Shown here in pieces: positions 19,782 to 31,299 of a stretch of DNA of 64,000 nt. A model generated the notes under the pieces. It saw nothing but the letters and a program-made list of their open reading frames with translations. It made no database searches and was not told the origin of the DNA. A program made the position numbers and the translations under genes. Position 1 is the stretch's first letter. Every line of letters starts with the position of its first letter. This DNA comes from Dipteris shenzhenensis. Its lineage: Eukaryota > Polypodiophyta > Polypodiopsida > Gleicheniales. Where the stretch lies: assembly GCA_047967505.1 (NCBI GenBank), contig CM106538.1, one strand, 5' to 3'.

Positions 19782-20360
19782 GCTTGGAGAGAGAGAAGAT
19801 CAGGTCGTCAAAGCCCCGTCCAGATCCCCCGTCTGCCCGTACACCTGTACGGCTGCCGTACAGGTGCCGTACGTCAGTACGGACAGCCCGTACGACCACA
19901 CTGCTCCGTTTGCACATCCTGCGTGAATTCGCTCCAACCCTGCGTGTGTGTGCGTCGATATCGTTTCTTCTTTCCGAAACTTTATTTTGTGCATCCGTAC
20001 GCTTCCGTTCATTTCAGTCAGTTTCGCCTTCCATTAGCATCTTCGTCTCTCACCAGTAACCCTGTACCATCCTCTTCCGTACGTCTGTACGGCCACCGTA
20101 CGACGTCCGTACGTTTTGTACTTTTCCGTACAAGCCTAGCTTTCCCGTATGTTCAGAATACTTTTGGGGCTTTCAACCGGTGTTTTCCCTAGCTGTGTTT
20201 TCCGCCAACTCCTACCTATCCTTTTGCTTTCTCCTTACCAGTTCTACACTTCCTCTTCTCTCTTGCGGGCTTCCTCTGATTTTCCTTTGGGACTGGTTTT
20301 TTTGGCTTTCGCCACCCTCTTACAGGTACTTCATCCTCGAGCTCCTTTTCTTACCAAGTC
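19782..20360 (+). promoter_or_regulatory. LINE-G 5'UTR, GTAC-rich
   Basis: Starts GCTTGGAGAGAGAGAAG. I count about 14 GTAC between 19838 and 20131, against roughly 1 expected by chance, many as CCGTACA, CCGTACG or TGTACGG. The second half is pyrimidine-rich up to the ORF1 ATG. An internal promoter is expected in a LINE 5'UTR. Binding by GTAC-core (SBP-box) factors is inferred. Confidence 0.55.
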
Positions 20361-21596
20361 ATGGCAGAGTATTCATATGAAAAAACATTTCAAAAGGAGC
20401 ACTCGGCTCCCAGCAAGAAGCAAAAGCAGGTTGAGGGTCAGCATGACCCGATGCATGACACGATTGAGGCTCAACTAGTATATGATGTAATGCATGAAAG
20501 ATTTGCAGATACGAGAAAAGAGTGGAAAGAATCGGTTCCTTCAGTTGGCCTCATGGTTGAGGTCGATGAAATTGTGGATCCAGTCAGAGAGTATGCCAAG
20601 AATGCAGTCATATTATTCTTTCCAGGCCGGATGCCACCTGCTGTAGAAATAGGCAACTGGCTGACACGCACATTGGCTGGCTCTTTTGTTCATAAAGTAC
20701 ATTATGCAGCCAGGGGCTTTTTCGAGGTTATCATGGTGGATGAGATCCACAGACAAATGCTTTTGGAACATTCACCTCTCTTTTTTGGGCAGCAAATGGT
20801 GCATGTCTTGCCATGGTCTCCCACAAGGGACTTTCAGGCTTTAATCCGACACAGATGCCTAGTCTGGGTTGAAGTTGTTGATTTTCCCCAATGCATGGCC
20901 TCACTTTTGCCTAAAATTGCAGCCTCTTTAGGTAAAGTGGTCTGCCCACCACGGACAAATGGTAATTCAAACAGATTTTGCATTCTCTGGGATACTGATA
21001 ATCCCACACCGGACTCTTACTCAGTCACGGTGAATAATGTGAACATGGGGAGTGCATTTTATAAACTCAAATGGGGTTTATTTGCAGGGGCCTGTTTTGA
21101 ATGCAAAAAGTTTGGACACATGGCTTCACAGTGTCCACTGAACCCACATAAAATGCCTCATGTCACCTTGCCAGTCCACATACCCACTAAAGATGCTCCT
21201 ACTCCAATTGCCAACAAAAATAAAAGCAGTAGACAGCATTCTGGGAGTCAGGATAAAGGCAAAGATTCAGTAGCTACCAATGCGAATCTCACTTCACATT
21301 CACCTCCTGCTACTCAATCCTTGCCCAAAGGAAAGCAACCTTCAACTGATGGCTGGCAGAGCCCAAGAAAGGTTATTTCTGCTCGAAGAATTCCACCCCC
21401 CCGCACTTGGAATGGTGCATCTTCTAGCGGAAACACCCCAGAGATCAATACAGGAATTGGGATTACATGGGCTGCAGTAACAGCCAGCAGAACACTCTTC
21501 CCTGAAGAAGAGGTTGCTGCTTTGCTGTCTACTTCTCAGGCGACTACTTCTTCTCAGGGGCGAGGCCTCGACCCTGAGATAGAAATGCAAGGCTGA
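20361..21596 (+). CDS. LINE-G ORF1 protein (DUF4283-like, CCHC knuckle), intact
   Basis: 411 residues, ATG in CAAGTCATGG, no interruption. Residues about 30-65 (VYDVMHERFADTRKEW) are conserved in F, H, I and K. About 70-220 form the DUF4283-like/RRM-like region (VILFFPGRMPPAVEIGNWL, HYAARGFFEVIM, QMVHVLPWSP, CLVWVEVVDFPQ, FCILWDTDNPTP). About 235-260 hold the knuckle CFECKKFGHMASQC (CX2CX4HX4C). The C-terminal 150 residues are Ser/Pro/Lys-rich and end acidic. Plant L1 ORF1 proteins of this type bind LINE RNA and act with ORF2 in the RNP. It is the only intact LINE gene here, followed after 56 bp by ORF2 in another frame, so ORF2 is presumably reached by reinitiation or a similar unconventional route. 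Confidence 0.92.
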   Translation: MAEYSYEKTFQKEHSAPSKKQKQVEGQHDPMHDTIEAQLVYDVMHERFADTRKEWKESVPSVGLMVEVDEIVDPVREYAKNAVILFFPGRMPPAVEIGNWLTRTLAGSFVHKVHYAARGFFEVIMVDEIHRQMLLEHSPLFFGQQMVHVLPWSPTRDFQALIRHRCLVWVEVVDFPQCMASLLPKIAASLGKVVCPPRTNGNSNRFCILWDTDNPTPDSYSVTVNNVNMGSAFYKLKWGLFAGACFECKKFGHMASQCPLNPHKMPHVTLPVHIPTKDAPTPIANKNKSSRQHSGSQDKGKDSVATNANLTSHSPPATQSLPKGKQPSTDGWQSPRKVISARRIPPPRTWNGASSSGNTPEINTGIGITWAAVTASRTLFPEEEVAALLSTSQATTSSQGRGLDPEIEMQG

Positions 21597-21652
21597 CCTC
21601 ATACATTTTGCTGCTGTACATAGTTGTTACATTACTATAAATATCTGTATAT

Positions 21653-24600
21653 ATGACTGCTCACATCACCTGTTTTACACTCAATGTCCAGGGCATGTGT
21701 GACAGTAGGAAATGGAAATCTGTGTGGCTGTACATCAACAGATTTCAGCCTGACATAGTGGCATTACAAGAGCACAACCAACATATTTATGCAGGCAAGA
21801 CAGGACACTACTGTGGGTATGACATTTTCTATGCTGGGGAGCACTCTTTCTCAGGGGTTGTCCTTCTGATCAAACATGAGCTTCAACCAGTCATTGCATT
21901 AAATGACAACAAAGGCAGATGGCTTGTTCTCCAATGCATTATTAGAGGAGAGGTGTTTGAATTTGCTTCAGTTTATGCACCTCAGTCATCTCGAGACAGA
22001 ACTGTAATTTGGGATGCTATGCAACAATACCCGTGGAGATCTCATGCCTACATATGTGGGGATTTCAATAATGCTCCACAACAGGGAGACAACACTTCCA
22101 GCCACAATCATATGTTATCTCCTGAAAGGCATGCCTGGTCTCAACTACTTTTGCATTTGGATCTAGTTGACCTTTGGAAGGAATTGCAGCCTTTGTCACC
22201 GGGCTACACTTTTCAACATAATGCTCTTTCCGCTTATCAAGCACGACTGGATCGTTGGTACAGTGTTGCTCCCCAACAAAATGGGGATTTCGCATGCAAA
22301 ATGTGGATTGACTATGCCTTTGTGCATTCAGACCATGCACCACTATGGCTGCGGTTATCTTTTCATAAGATGCCAGATGATAGATTGCCACAAAGGCGAC
22401 ATCTAATCATCAACAACAGTTATTTGCAACATGCTGAATTCAAGGCAATGGTTACTGAAGCAGCTCATTGTCTTTCCTCTAGCAGCCATCTTCATGCTGA
22501 TGATGCCTGGGCTTCTTTTATTTCTAAAATGCAAATGGTGTGATTAGAGCTTATGGCAAGTCTTACATGAAGACTCTGAGGGAAACCATTGCTCAGGCCA
22601 AGTCTACTTGTCAAGACCTCACTGAACTCAGTCATCATCGTTCGTTGTCCATGCATAAGCAAACCACATTATGTCACGCCAGACATTGTCTTAAACTAAA
22701 TGATCACAGGAAACTGGCAAAATGGGAGACTAGAGCAAGACAAAGAGCCTTCACAGATAAAGGTTGCTATTCCAAAGAATTTTTCAAGAGTTTGCATCAG
22801 AGGAGAATCAAAACAGAAATTTGCAGAGTGCTTATGCCTGATGGATCATGGACTACTTCACGGTCACAGCTTGCCTCTGTTTGTGTGCATCACTTCTCTC
22901 AGCAATTTGGCTCTGCAGCTCCTCCCTCGCAACAGGTTTTGCTTGCAGAAATTTACTGTTGCAAAATGTTTCTCCAATCATTTCCCCTACTCAAGCTTTG
23001 GAATTGGAGGAACCCTTTACTGAGAGGGAACTGTCAGATGCCATCAAATCATGTGGCAGATGGAAATCCCCCGGATGGGATGGTTTAACAGTCGAGTTTT
23101 TTCTAGCATATTCGCCTATTTTGAAGCATCCATCACTATCTATGGTGAATGCTGCATGGCAACATCAAAAAATGCCAGACACATGGAAGAGAGGTCTTGT
23201 TAAACTCCTTCCTAAAAAAAAAATTTGTGAGTCTTTGGCAGACTGGAGACCTATCACTCTTATGCCCGTAATTTACAAAGTCACTACCAAAATGATTGTT
23301 GCTCGGCTAAAGGGGTTTTTACATGATGGGTTGCATCCTGCGCAATATGGCTTTGTCCCACGTAGGCATATCACCGATAACATTGCTAATGCCTACATTG
23401 GAATTGAATATGCCAAATACACACAGCATGATGTTTTGTTATTGCAAGTTGATATTGCCAAAGCTTTTGATACAGTTCAGTGGGATTTCATTTCATCGAC
23501 TATGCAGGCTTTGGGTTTTGGCACAAAAATGCAGCAACTCATCAATTGGCTATATCAAGATAGTGAAGCTGCCTGCATACTTTCTGGAGATATTTCTCCA
23601 TCCTGGAGTCTTGCTTGCTCTGTCAGACAAGGATGTCCACTGAGTGCTTTACTTTTTGCCATAGCCACTCATCCACTGCTTCAATATCTGGATAACCTCT
23701 TGGACACTGACCAGCTGCACGGTTTGGAGATCCTTGGCAGTCGCAGCATGATTGCTCAAGCATATGCTGATGATTCATTCTTTACTCCAAAAAATACTCG
23801 GGCTGATCTATCCATGATTATGCATGCTCTTTCTACATATGGATTGGCTGCTGGCCTTCAGGTAAATTTTCAAAAATCAAAATTGTTGCCTTTACATGCA
23901 CAGGATTGGCACAACCTTTTGTGGCCTGGGGAAATTGTCCCTACTTCTCAATTCATTCGACATCTTGGTTATCCTTTAGGCTGGGGACTCACCCGTTCAC
24001 AACAAACTGATTGGGTTTTTGTAAAGTTGAGGGAAAAACTTGAATATTGGAAGCTTGCAACTTGGCCATTACATGTTCGTCTGCGAATTACACAATCCAT
24101 TTTGATAGCATACATACAATTTTATCAGCCTCTCACTATGTTCACTAAGGCAGATTTGGTTTCATTTATGTCAGCTATCATGGAAATTTTCTGGCGTTCA
24201 AAACATGGCAAGAAAAGTCTCAGATTACTCTCCATGCATCGTCTCTGTTCTCCAAAGATGCACGCGGGTCTGAACATTCTCAATATTCAAATGCATTTAC
24301 TTGCTCACAGGGGGAAAATGATGATGCAGTTTCTACAAGGAGATCAGCCTTGGGCTTTTATGATTCGCTCTCTCTTATTACATCTTCATACATCTGCTTT
24401 TGGGAATTGGCAGCCTACTCAGTGGGAATTTTTATTTGGCTCTATCCAAGGCAAGATCAGAGGATGCCCTTTTGTCTCTTCTCTGCTTCTTGATTGGAAA
24501 CACATTCTATCCCACTTGGAATGGAAAGGCAGGGACTCTCTCTCGGGCAACTCTTTGAGGGTAGAGAATCTCTTTTGGTCTAAAGTATTCCACCCACCTT

Positions 24601-25469
24601 TGGCCATACAAGAACCCCGACGTTCTTATTTTCTCTCCTTCAAAGGCATTTCATCTGTGGCGGATGTACTTCAGCATGATGGCACAATTCTATCTTTTCC
24701 TTTGGCTGCTCGCAAATATGGCTTGGGAGCTCATTATCGTCCTTTATGGCATAAAATTTCAGCAATGCTCCAACCGTACTTGTCGGTACCTCATTTAGAA
24801 ATTCAGCATCGGCTTGAGGATTGGATTTTACGCTCTCCTTCCTCATATGTCCGTCCTTTGAAGCTTTCACATATCACAGTGTCATCATTGTATAGAGTGT
24901 TATTACCTCCACCTTGGATTTCCAACAGAGCAAATACTGTTTGGCATATGGATCGTCCAATGAAGTGGTGGAGAAAAAGGCTGCGTCTCCTTTAACATTA
25001 CAAAGTCCCTCTTCGACAACAGCTTTTCCTATGGCGAGTTCTCCTTGGCATTTTTCCATCTGGACAGTTACTCGCACACAGACATATTGCTTCATCTGTT
25101 TGTCACAGATGCTCGCACTCTACTGAATCAGTGCTCCACATCTTTTGGTCCTGTCCAAATACTTCTGATCTCATTGCTCTCATCAGACAGAGGCTTCGAC
25201 AGCGATTTCCTACTGTTACTTTTGGCAGATTTTTCTGGTTGTTTGGATTTCATCCCCAGAGACAGGGTTTTGATTTATTTTTTGTATGGGTGAGATATTG
25301 GACCCTATGGACTTTATGGATGGATAGAAATCATAGAGTCTTTGGTGATCCACTATTTTCATCCTTTCTTTTTTTCAAACGATCTCTGCAACAATCATTC
25401 TACGATTGTTTTCAGACTCGTTTGATTGATTAGGATGTGTATACAGCCTATACTGAGATCTTTTCTTGA
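21653..25469 (+). pseudogene. LINE-G ORF2 (APE endonuclease, RT, zinc motif), lightly damaged
   Basis: Starts MTAHITCFTLNVQG. The endonuclease has all expected motifs: NVQG, LQEHNQH, SVYAPQSS, CGDFNNAP and SDHAPLWL (residues about 10-240). A frame change near 22535 (IRAYGKSYMKT follows) and another near 22955 separate it from the RT: SPGWDGLTVEFF, DWRPITLMPVIYK, QVDIAKAFDTVQWDF, SVRQGCPLSA and AYADDSFF (near 23760). A TAA at 24993-24995 and a TAG near 25431 interrupt the C-terminal part, which carries CHRCSHSTESVLHIFWSC (C-x2-C-x8-H-x4-C). No RNase H domain is visible. With two indels and two stops it is close to, but not, a working gene. Confidence 0.92.
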
Positions 25470-25473
25470 GTAG

Positions 25474-25499
25474 TAGCTACTTCGTTTTTGAAGCAGCTA
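25474..25499 (+). other. 3'UTR hairpin of LINE-G
   Basis: TAGCTACTTC pairs with GAAGCAGCTA around a GTTTTT loop, with one A-C mismatch in ten positions. It begins five bases after the ORF2 stop and is followed by an AAATAAAAG stretch and the tail. Confidence 0.7.
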
Positions 25500-25554
25500 T
25501 GAATGTAATTATTCCATAGAAATAAAAGATTTCTTCTCACAAAAAAAAAAAAAA

Positions 25555-25632
25555 GTGTGTGTGGTTACTCAAAAAAAAAAAAAAAGTGTGTGTGTGTGTG
25601 GGGTGTGTGTGTGTGTGTGTGTGTGGTGTGGT
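25555..25632. repeat. GT tract split by a poly-A micro-insert
   Basis: GTGTGTGTG (25555-25563), then GTTACTC and A15 (25564-25585), then a long GT run (25586-25632). The A15 flanked by GT on both sides indicates a second, almost completely truncated insertion at the same target. Confidence 0.88.
25564..25585 (+). mobile_element. 22-bp poly-A micro-insertion in (GT)n
   Basis: Only GTTACTC plus A15. GTTACT resembles the H/J-type 3' end (TAGTTACTGGTTTCAC). It may be a truncated LINE 3' end or a second round of priming on poly-A. The sequence is too short for subfamily assignment. Confidence 0.5.
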
Positions 25633-26110
25633 ATGTGGAGAGGGTGAGAGCGGACGAGCTTCGATAGGGTCCCGTACAATCTCCTTGCCTGTCCGTACAA
25701 CTGTACGGCTATCGTACGCTCACCGTACGGCCGTACGGTCTGGCCCGACACTTCCCTATGTAGCCTCCACCCTTTCAGCCACTGTTTTCATCGCTTTGCC
25801 GTACCTTCTCTGAAACTCTATTCGCATAACCGTACTTTTTTGTCCTTTTCCGTACAGCCTACTTTCCCCGTGCCTTGCTAGCATCCCCGTCCAATCTTCT
25901 TCCTCCGTACAGCTTCTGCGCACCCTATCAACACTTCCGTACCGCTCAGTTCCTTCCATACAGCCCCCTCCGTACATCCGTGCATTATGTACGGTTCCGT
26001 ACAGTCTGCACTGATTGCCCGTACAATTTTCGTACTTTCTGCATGTACAAAACCTTCTGCACAGTTCTGCTTTTTCCTGCTATTTCATCAATCTTGCCCC
26101 GTTTACCTCT
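25633..26110 (+). promoter_or_regulatory. LINE-H 5'UTR, GTAC-rich
   Basis: Begins GTATGTGGAGAGGGTGAG after the GT run. I count about 17 GTAC between 25670 and 26050, including TCCGTACAA at 25692-25700 and several CCGTACAG. This is the densest cluster in the window and runs up to 70 bp before the ORF1 ATG. Confidence 0.55.
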
Positions 26111-27317
26111 ATGGAAGACCAGCTCAAAAGCTATTCCCGGAAGGACTCGTCCCGGGATTCCAAAAGACAGCAAATTGACTTCTCTACTGCAGCCTCTGTA
26201 GATGCTCACTATGTTTTTGACATGCTCAAAGATGAATTTCACCATAGCCGGAAGGAGTGGGCCGAACCTCCCCCGGCCCTAAAGTATAAGCTGAAGCTGC
26301 CCTCTTTGGTCGCTCCTCTCCGAAAGTTCTCTCAACAAGCAATTATCATCTTCTTTCCAGGAAAATTACCCTCAGCAAATGATGTGGCTCAGTGGGTTCA
26401 GGCTTTCTTGGGAGGTTGCTTTGTTTAAGGAGTATATTTTGCTTCTCGAGGTTTTTATGAAGTGCACTTTATGGATGCCTCATATCGTCAGCAAATATTG
26501 GAGATGTCACCTCTATTCTATGGCAGACAAATGGTGCATGTCATGCCATGGTCGCCAAATAAGGATTATCATGGTCTCATTCGACATCAGTGCCCTGTAT
26601 GGGTTGAGGTAGTGGATTTTCCGAATTATATGAGGGCTGAGTTACCCAGTCTGGCTGCTACTTTGGGGCAGGTTGTATGCCCACCCCGTCCTTCGGGTAA
26701 TCGAAATCGATTTTGTGTTCTTTGGGATACAGATCATCCAACCCCTCCTTCCATTGCGGTAGAGGTGGAGGATGTTCCCTTAGGTGAAAAATATTTCGAC
26801 TTGAAATGGGGCGTATTTGCAGGTGCATGCTTCACTTGTCATAAATTTGGTCACTTAGCCTCACAATGTCCTGCAGTTCTGCATCAACTCCCACCCACAG
26901 CTATTGCTCCAGAAAACACTTCCCCTTCAACTTATGGTCCGGGGCCTAAGGCTATGCCTAGCAAATTGGGTGATGTGGCATCTAAATCTATCCCTCCCAA
27001 AAGAAAATGTGGTTCAGATTTCAGCCAAGCAAAAGGATAAAGGAAAGGGCAAGATTTCAGAATCTCATGCTTCTCCCCAGGGTGCTTGGCAGCAACACAA
27101 AAAGGTATTTGCGCTCAAGCCACGACCGTTACAATCTCGCCATTGGGATGCCTCCACTTCCACCCCTGGTCAGGCCTCTACCCCTGCTGATAGCCTCACT
27201 TCTCAACTGTGGGTTGATGTACTAAAGAGGGGCATCCCCGTATGTGATAATGATGAAGATAATAGAGCTAATGATCCAGGAGGCCAGGTGGACGTTGATG
27301 TCATGGCTGAGGACTGA
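26111..27317 (+). pseudogene. LINE-H ORF1 with one nonsense and one frameshift
   Basis: Starts MEDQLKSYSRKDSSRD. The conserved VDAHYVFDMLKDEFHHSRKEW and IIIFFPGKLPSANDVAQW are followed by a TAA at 26426-26428, where LINE-I has a Glu codon (GCFVEGVYF). The same frame then continues through QMVHVMPWSP, CPVWVEVVDFP and FCVLWDTDHPTP to the knuckle CFTCHKFGHLASQC. One extra A near 27000 shifts the frame. The tail then reads ENVVQISAKQKDKGKGK and ends in an acidic segment. Fewer lesions than in I or J. Confidence 0.9.
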
Positions 27318-27365
27318 CAACTTACATCTTTACTATGCTTTTTGGTTCGGCTGTACATACCTTCT

Positions 27366-30300
27366 ATGTCTACTTCAATCACTTGCATTACATACAATGT
27401 TCAAGGTCTCTGCAATGTCAATAAGTGGAGACTTTTTTGGCACTATGTACATAGAATGCACCCCGATGTAATTTCTTTACAGGAACACAACCAACACTTC
27501 TTGGCTGGCCAGCAAGGCCACTTTGCTGGTTATGATATCTTTTATGCTGGTACAATGCACTTTTCGGGGGTCTGCATGCTGGTGAAACATGATATGCAGC
27601 CCGTGGTTACTTACAATGACCCCCAGGGTCGATGGATGGTTATCAGATGCACCTATAATGCTGATCTTTATGAAATAGCATCTATTTATGCCTCTCAAAC
27701 TTCTGCGACAAGAGCTCGAATGTGGGCCTCTCTCAAACAATATCCATGGCTGTCCAATGCCTTTTTGTGTGGAGACTTCAATAACTCGCCTGCCATCCAA
27801 GATAATACCACTCACCGTTCTCACATGATCCCCACTGAGCTTCGACATTGGGAGGATATGCTTTCTTTCTTGCATGCAGAAGATTTATGGCTCTCAACGA
27901 GGGATAGAGATATGGGTTATACATATCATCACAATGCCTTTACTCATTACTGGGCTGACAGATGGTATCTGTTGCATGCTCAGCAGTATGCTAGTTTTAC
28001 ATGTGCATTACGGGTTGATCATTCCCTCTTGCTATCTGATCACTTTCCAGTATGCTTGACATTATCTGTAGCACAATTGACAAATGATATGCCTTTCTTT
28101 GGTCGTCGCCTCCTCCATGTTAATAGTGCTTATTTGCTTCATCAACAATTTCAGAACATGGTGAGAGTGGCTGTCCGCCCCCTCCTCCTACATGCTCAGG
28201 AGGACATGGATTTTGCTTGGATCAGTCTTGCTCATCGTTTGCAGGCTGTCATTCAAGATTATGGACGGAGTTACATGGGAAACTTCAGGCTTAAGCTGAA
28301 ATGGGCTCAATCTCACAAGCTACAAATGGATGCAATCAGCTCTCATAGGCAGCTCACCTCCTCTGAGCAGGATTCTTGTGCTTATGCCGTTCATATCATC
28401 CATCAAAATGATCTTCGCAAATTAAAGAAATGGCAAATCCGAGCTCGCATGAAATCCCTTCTAGATAAAGGCTGCTCCTCCAAAGCTTTCTTTAAAAGCC
28501 TGCATGCGGATAGGCGAAAGGAGGATATTTGCAGAATCAGGCAAGATGATGGCACCTCGACCACTTCCAAATCAGAATTGGAATCACAATGCTCTCCTCA
28601 TTTCCAGCATCTCTTTTCTCTTCAGCTTGATCATTCGATGCAAGTGAATGCAGCCAGGTCTCAATTTCTTGTGCATGTTCAGCCTATACTGTCTCGGGAA
28701 CAGGCTCATGCATTGGAGCAGCCCTTTATGCTTCATGAACTAGATGATGCTTTGAGTCATTTACGTAAAGGCAGCTCTCTTGGCTGGGATGGATTGACAG
28801 TTGAATTCTTCCGTGCATTTTGGGGTGATCTTAAAAACACTCTTCTTCTTATGATCAAACATGCTTGGACAGAACGATCTCTTCCTCCTTCTTGGAAACA
28901 TGGCCTTGTCAAATTGATCCCCAAAAAAAGGTTGTGTGAGACAATGGCTGATTGGCGGCCCATATCTCTTATGCCAGTCATTTACAAACTCATTGCCAAA
29001 ATGATCGTCCTCAGGGTTCGATTTATTTTGCAAGCACGACTTCATCCCAGGCAGTATGGGTTTGTTCCCACAAGGCAGATTACTGACAATATCTCCAATG
29101 CTTTGCTTGCAATTGAGTATGCCAAATATTCCAAACAAGATTTTCTCATTCTGCAGGTGGACATTGCAAAAGCATTTGATACTGTCCATTGGGATTTTAT
29201 CTCTCAGACCATGCATAAGTTAGGATTTGGTCCTCGGCTGGTCCATATTATTTACTGGCTCTACTCCCATGCCACTCCGCAATGGTTACTTGGCAATGGG
29301 TTGTCAAGAACTTGGACTATGACCCGTTCAGTGAGACAGGGTTGCCCTCTTAGTTCGCTATTGTATGCTATTGCTACTCAACTATTATTGTTGCACATGG
29401 ACCATCTTGCAGCCACAGGGCACCTTCATGGATTGCAAATTCTAGGAGCACAGCCATTTCTTGCACAGGCATATGCTGATGATTCATATTTTATGCCCAG
29501 GAATTCTCAAAGTGACCTATCTCATTTGATGCAGACTCTGAATGATTTTGGCATAGCTGCTGGACTGCATATTAACTTTCAGAAGTCAAATCTTCTAGCA
29601 TTGAAAGAAGCTGATTGGCATGCTCTTCTCTGGCCAGGCCACATTATTTCATCCCATACCATTGTGAGGCATTTAGGGTATCCCATTGGCTGGAATATTA
29701 CCCCTCAAATGGGTGCTTCAAAAGATTAACAAGAAGCTGGAATACTAGCATTTGTCCACTTGGCCTCTACATGTTCGACTCCGGATAGTGCAGTCCATCA
29801 TTATGGCATATGTGCAATTTTACTTGCCTCTTCTTCCATAGTCTATCAGGCACTTGGCTTCCTATATGTCCCAGGCTATGGAGATATTTTGGAAAAGCAA
29901 ATCTCACAAAAAGGCTTTGCGATTACTTCCCATGCAGTCTGTTTGTTCTCCTAAGACTCATGGGGGACTGAACATACTCAATCTTCAGTTTCATATGTTA
30001 GCAAGAAAGAGTACTATGATTGCTGATTTTTTCCAGCAAAAACAGCCATGGGCTATTATGTTAGCAGCTATGTGTGGAAACATGACGTCCCATTCATATG
30101 GGCATTGGATTACAGATCACTGGGAAGCAGTCATGACCACTTTTCAGGGGAAAATTCTTGGTTGTCCTGTTTCTACTGCTTTTATTCATGATTGGAAGAG
30201 AATTGTTTCTTATGCTAAATGGTCAGGTGCTTCTTCCCATCATGGTAATTCTCTTCGCTTGGAAAGCATCCATTGGAGCAAGGTGTTTGAATCGCCTCTT

Positions 30301-31167
30301 GCTTTACAGGCACCGATTAAAGCATATAATATTATGAAATTGGGCATAAGAATTGTTGGAGATGTTGTGGATCAACATGGTTATGTGCTTTCATTTCCAC
30401 AAGCTTGCAAGACATTCCCCTTGGGTCTACATCATAGACCCATTTGGAGAACACTTACAATTATGTTGCAGCCATTTGTTCCTGTTCCTCCGCTGTTTGT
30501 ACAGGACAGACTACTGCACTGGAATCTGGTTTCCTCATCTCTTGCTACCTGTTCACTTTCAATGCATAATCTCACTTCCTCGATGGTCTACAGGTTCCTT
30601 CTTCCACCGCCATGGATTGATAAGCATGCCAACACTCTTTGGAATCTGGATAGGCATTTATCTTGGTGGCAATTACAACTCAAGAAATTTTGGAAAGCCA
30701 AATTGCCATTGAAACAGAGGCTTTTCTTTTGGAGATGTATAGTGGGAGCTTTTTCCGTTAGGGTGAAATTGGCAGCACGTCGTATTGCTTCCTCTTCATG
30801 CCCTCGTTGCTCTCATCCCCGCGAGGCAGTTCCCCAGTTGTTATGGTCCTGCCCACACTCTCGAGTATTGCTCACTCATGTCTCTCATTTGCTACGGCTT
30901 CGATTTCCCTCTATCAGATTCGGGAAACTCTTTTGGATGTTTGGATGCTTCTCATCTCAGATGTCTCCTTTCCTCCTTTTCTTTCACTGGGCTCGTTTCT
31001 AGCTACTATGGACCATTTGGACACAGAGATTGCATTCTAGGATGGGACAACAGTTTCCTCAGGCATATGCCTTTTTCAGAATGTCCCTCAAGCAATCATT
31101 ATATGATAGTTATGCTGCAAAGGACTTGGATGCTACTAGTCTCGAAGTGTTTTCTGACTGTTTTTGA
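27366..31167 (+). pseudogene. LINE-H ORF2 (endonuclease, RT, zinc motif)
   Basis: Starts MSTSITCITYNVQG, 48 bp after ORF1. About 787 residues are open: endonuclease motifs SLQEHNQH, CGDFNNSP, SDHFPVCL; RT motifs GWDGLTVEFF, DWRPISLMPVIYKLIAKM, QVDIAKAFDTVHWDF, SVRQGCPLSSLLYAIA and AYADDSYF (near 29470). A six-base deletion removes two residues before DRWYLLHA. Near 29705 an 11-bp deletion (present in I and J) shifts the frame, and the C-terminus resumes from about 29730 to the zinc motif CPRCSHPREAVPQLLWSC, where Gln replaces the usual His ligand. A TAG near 31000 adds further damage. RT and endonuclease residues look intact. Confidence 0.92.
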
Positions 31168-31174
31168 GTTTTTC

Positions 31175-31200
31175 CATTAGGCTCCTTTTGGAGGCTAATG
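31175..31200 (+). other. 3'UTR hairpin of LINE-H
   Basis: CATTAG-G-CTCC pairs with GGAG-G-CTAATG around TTTT, with one G-G mismatch. LINE-J has the same stem with a G-U pair at that place (42295-42321). Confidence 0.7.
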
Positions 31201-31257
31201 CCATGTACATTGATTTCATGTTAATAATATAGCTACTGGTTTCACCAAAAAAAAAAA

Positions 31258-31288
<31 letters not shown>

Positions 31289-31299
31289 GTGTGTGTGTG
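31258..31299. repeat. (GT)n tract with GCGC interruption
   Basis: Pure GT run of about 25 bp, then GCGCGCG, then GT again, between the A11 tail of H and the 5' end of I. Confidence 0.95.

Larger units (their letters stand above)
19782..25554 (+). mobile_element. LINE-G, full-length copy with intact ORF1
   Basis: The most complete LINE in the window (about 5.77 kb): GTAC-rich 5'UTR, intact ORF1 (20361-21596), 56-bp spacer, ORF2 (21653-25469), 3'UTR hairpin (25474-25499) and A14 at 25541-25554, then GT. The exact 5' boundary is uncertain by about 20 bp because the upstream GTAGTAGC is also in the target duplication. Confidence 0.93.
25633..31257 (+). mobile_element. LINE-H, full-length copy
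   Basis: 5'UTR 25633-26110, ORF1 26111-27317, ORF2 27366-31167, hairpin 31175-31200, TAATAATATAG, TTTCACC and A11 at 31247-31257, then GT. It is close kin to I and J, which share protein sequence and 3'UTR. Confidence 0.93.
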
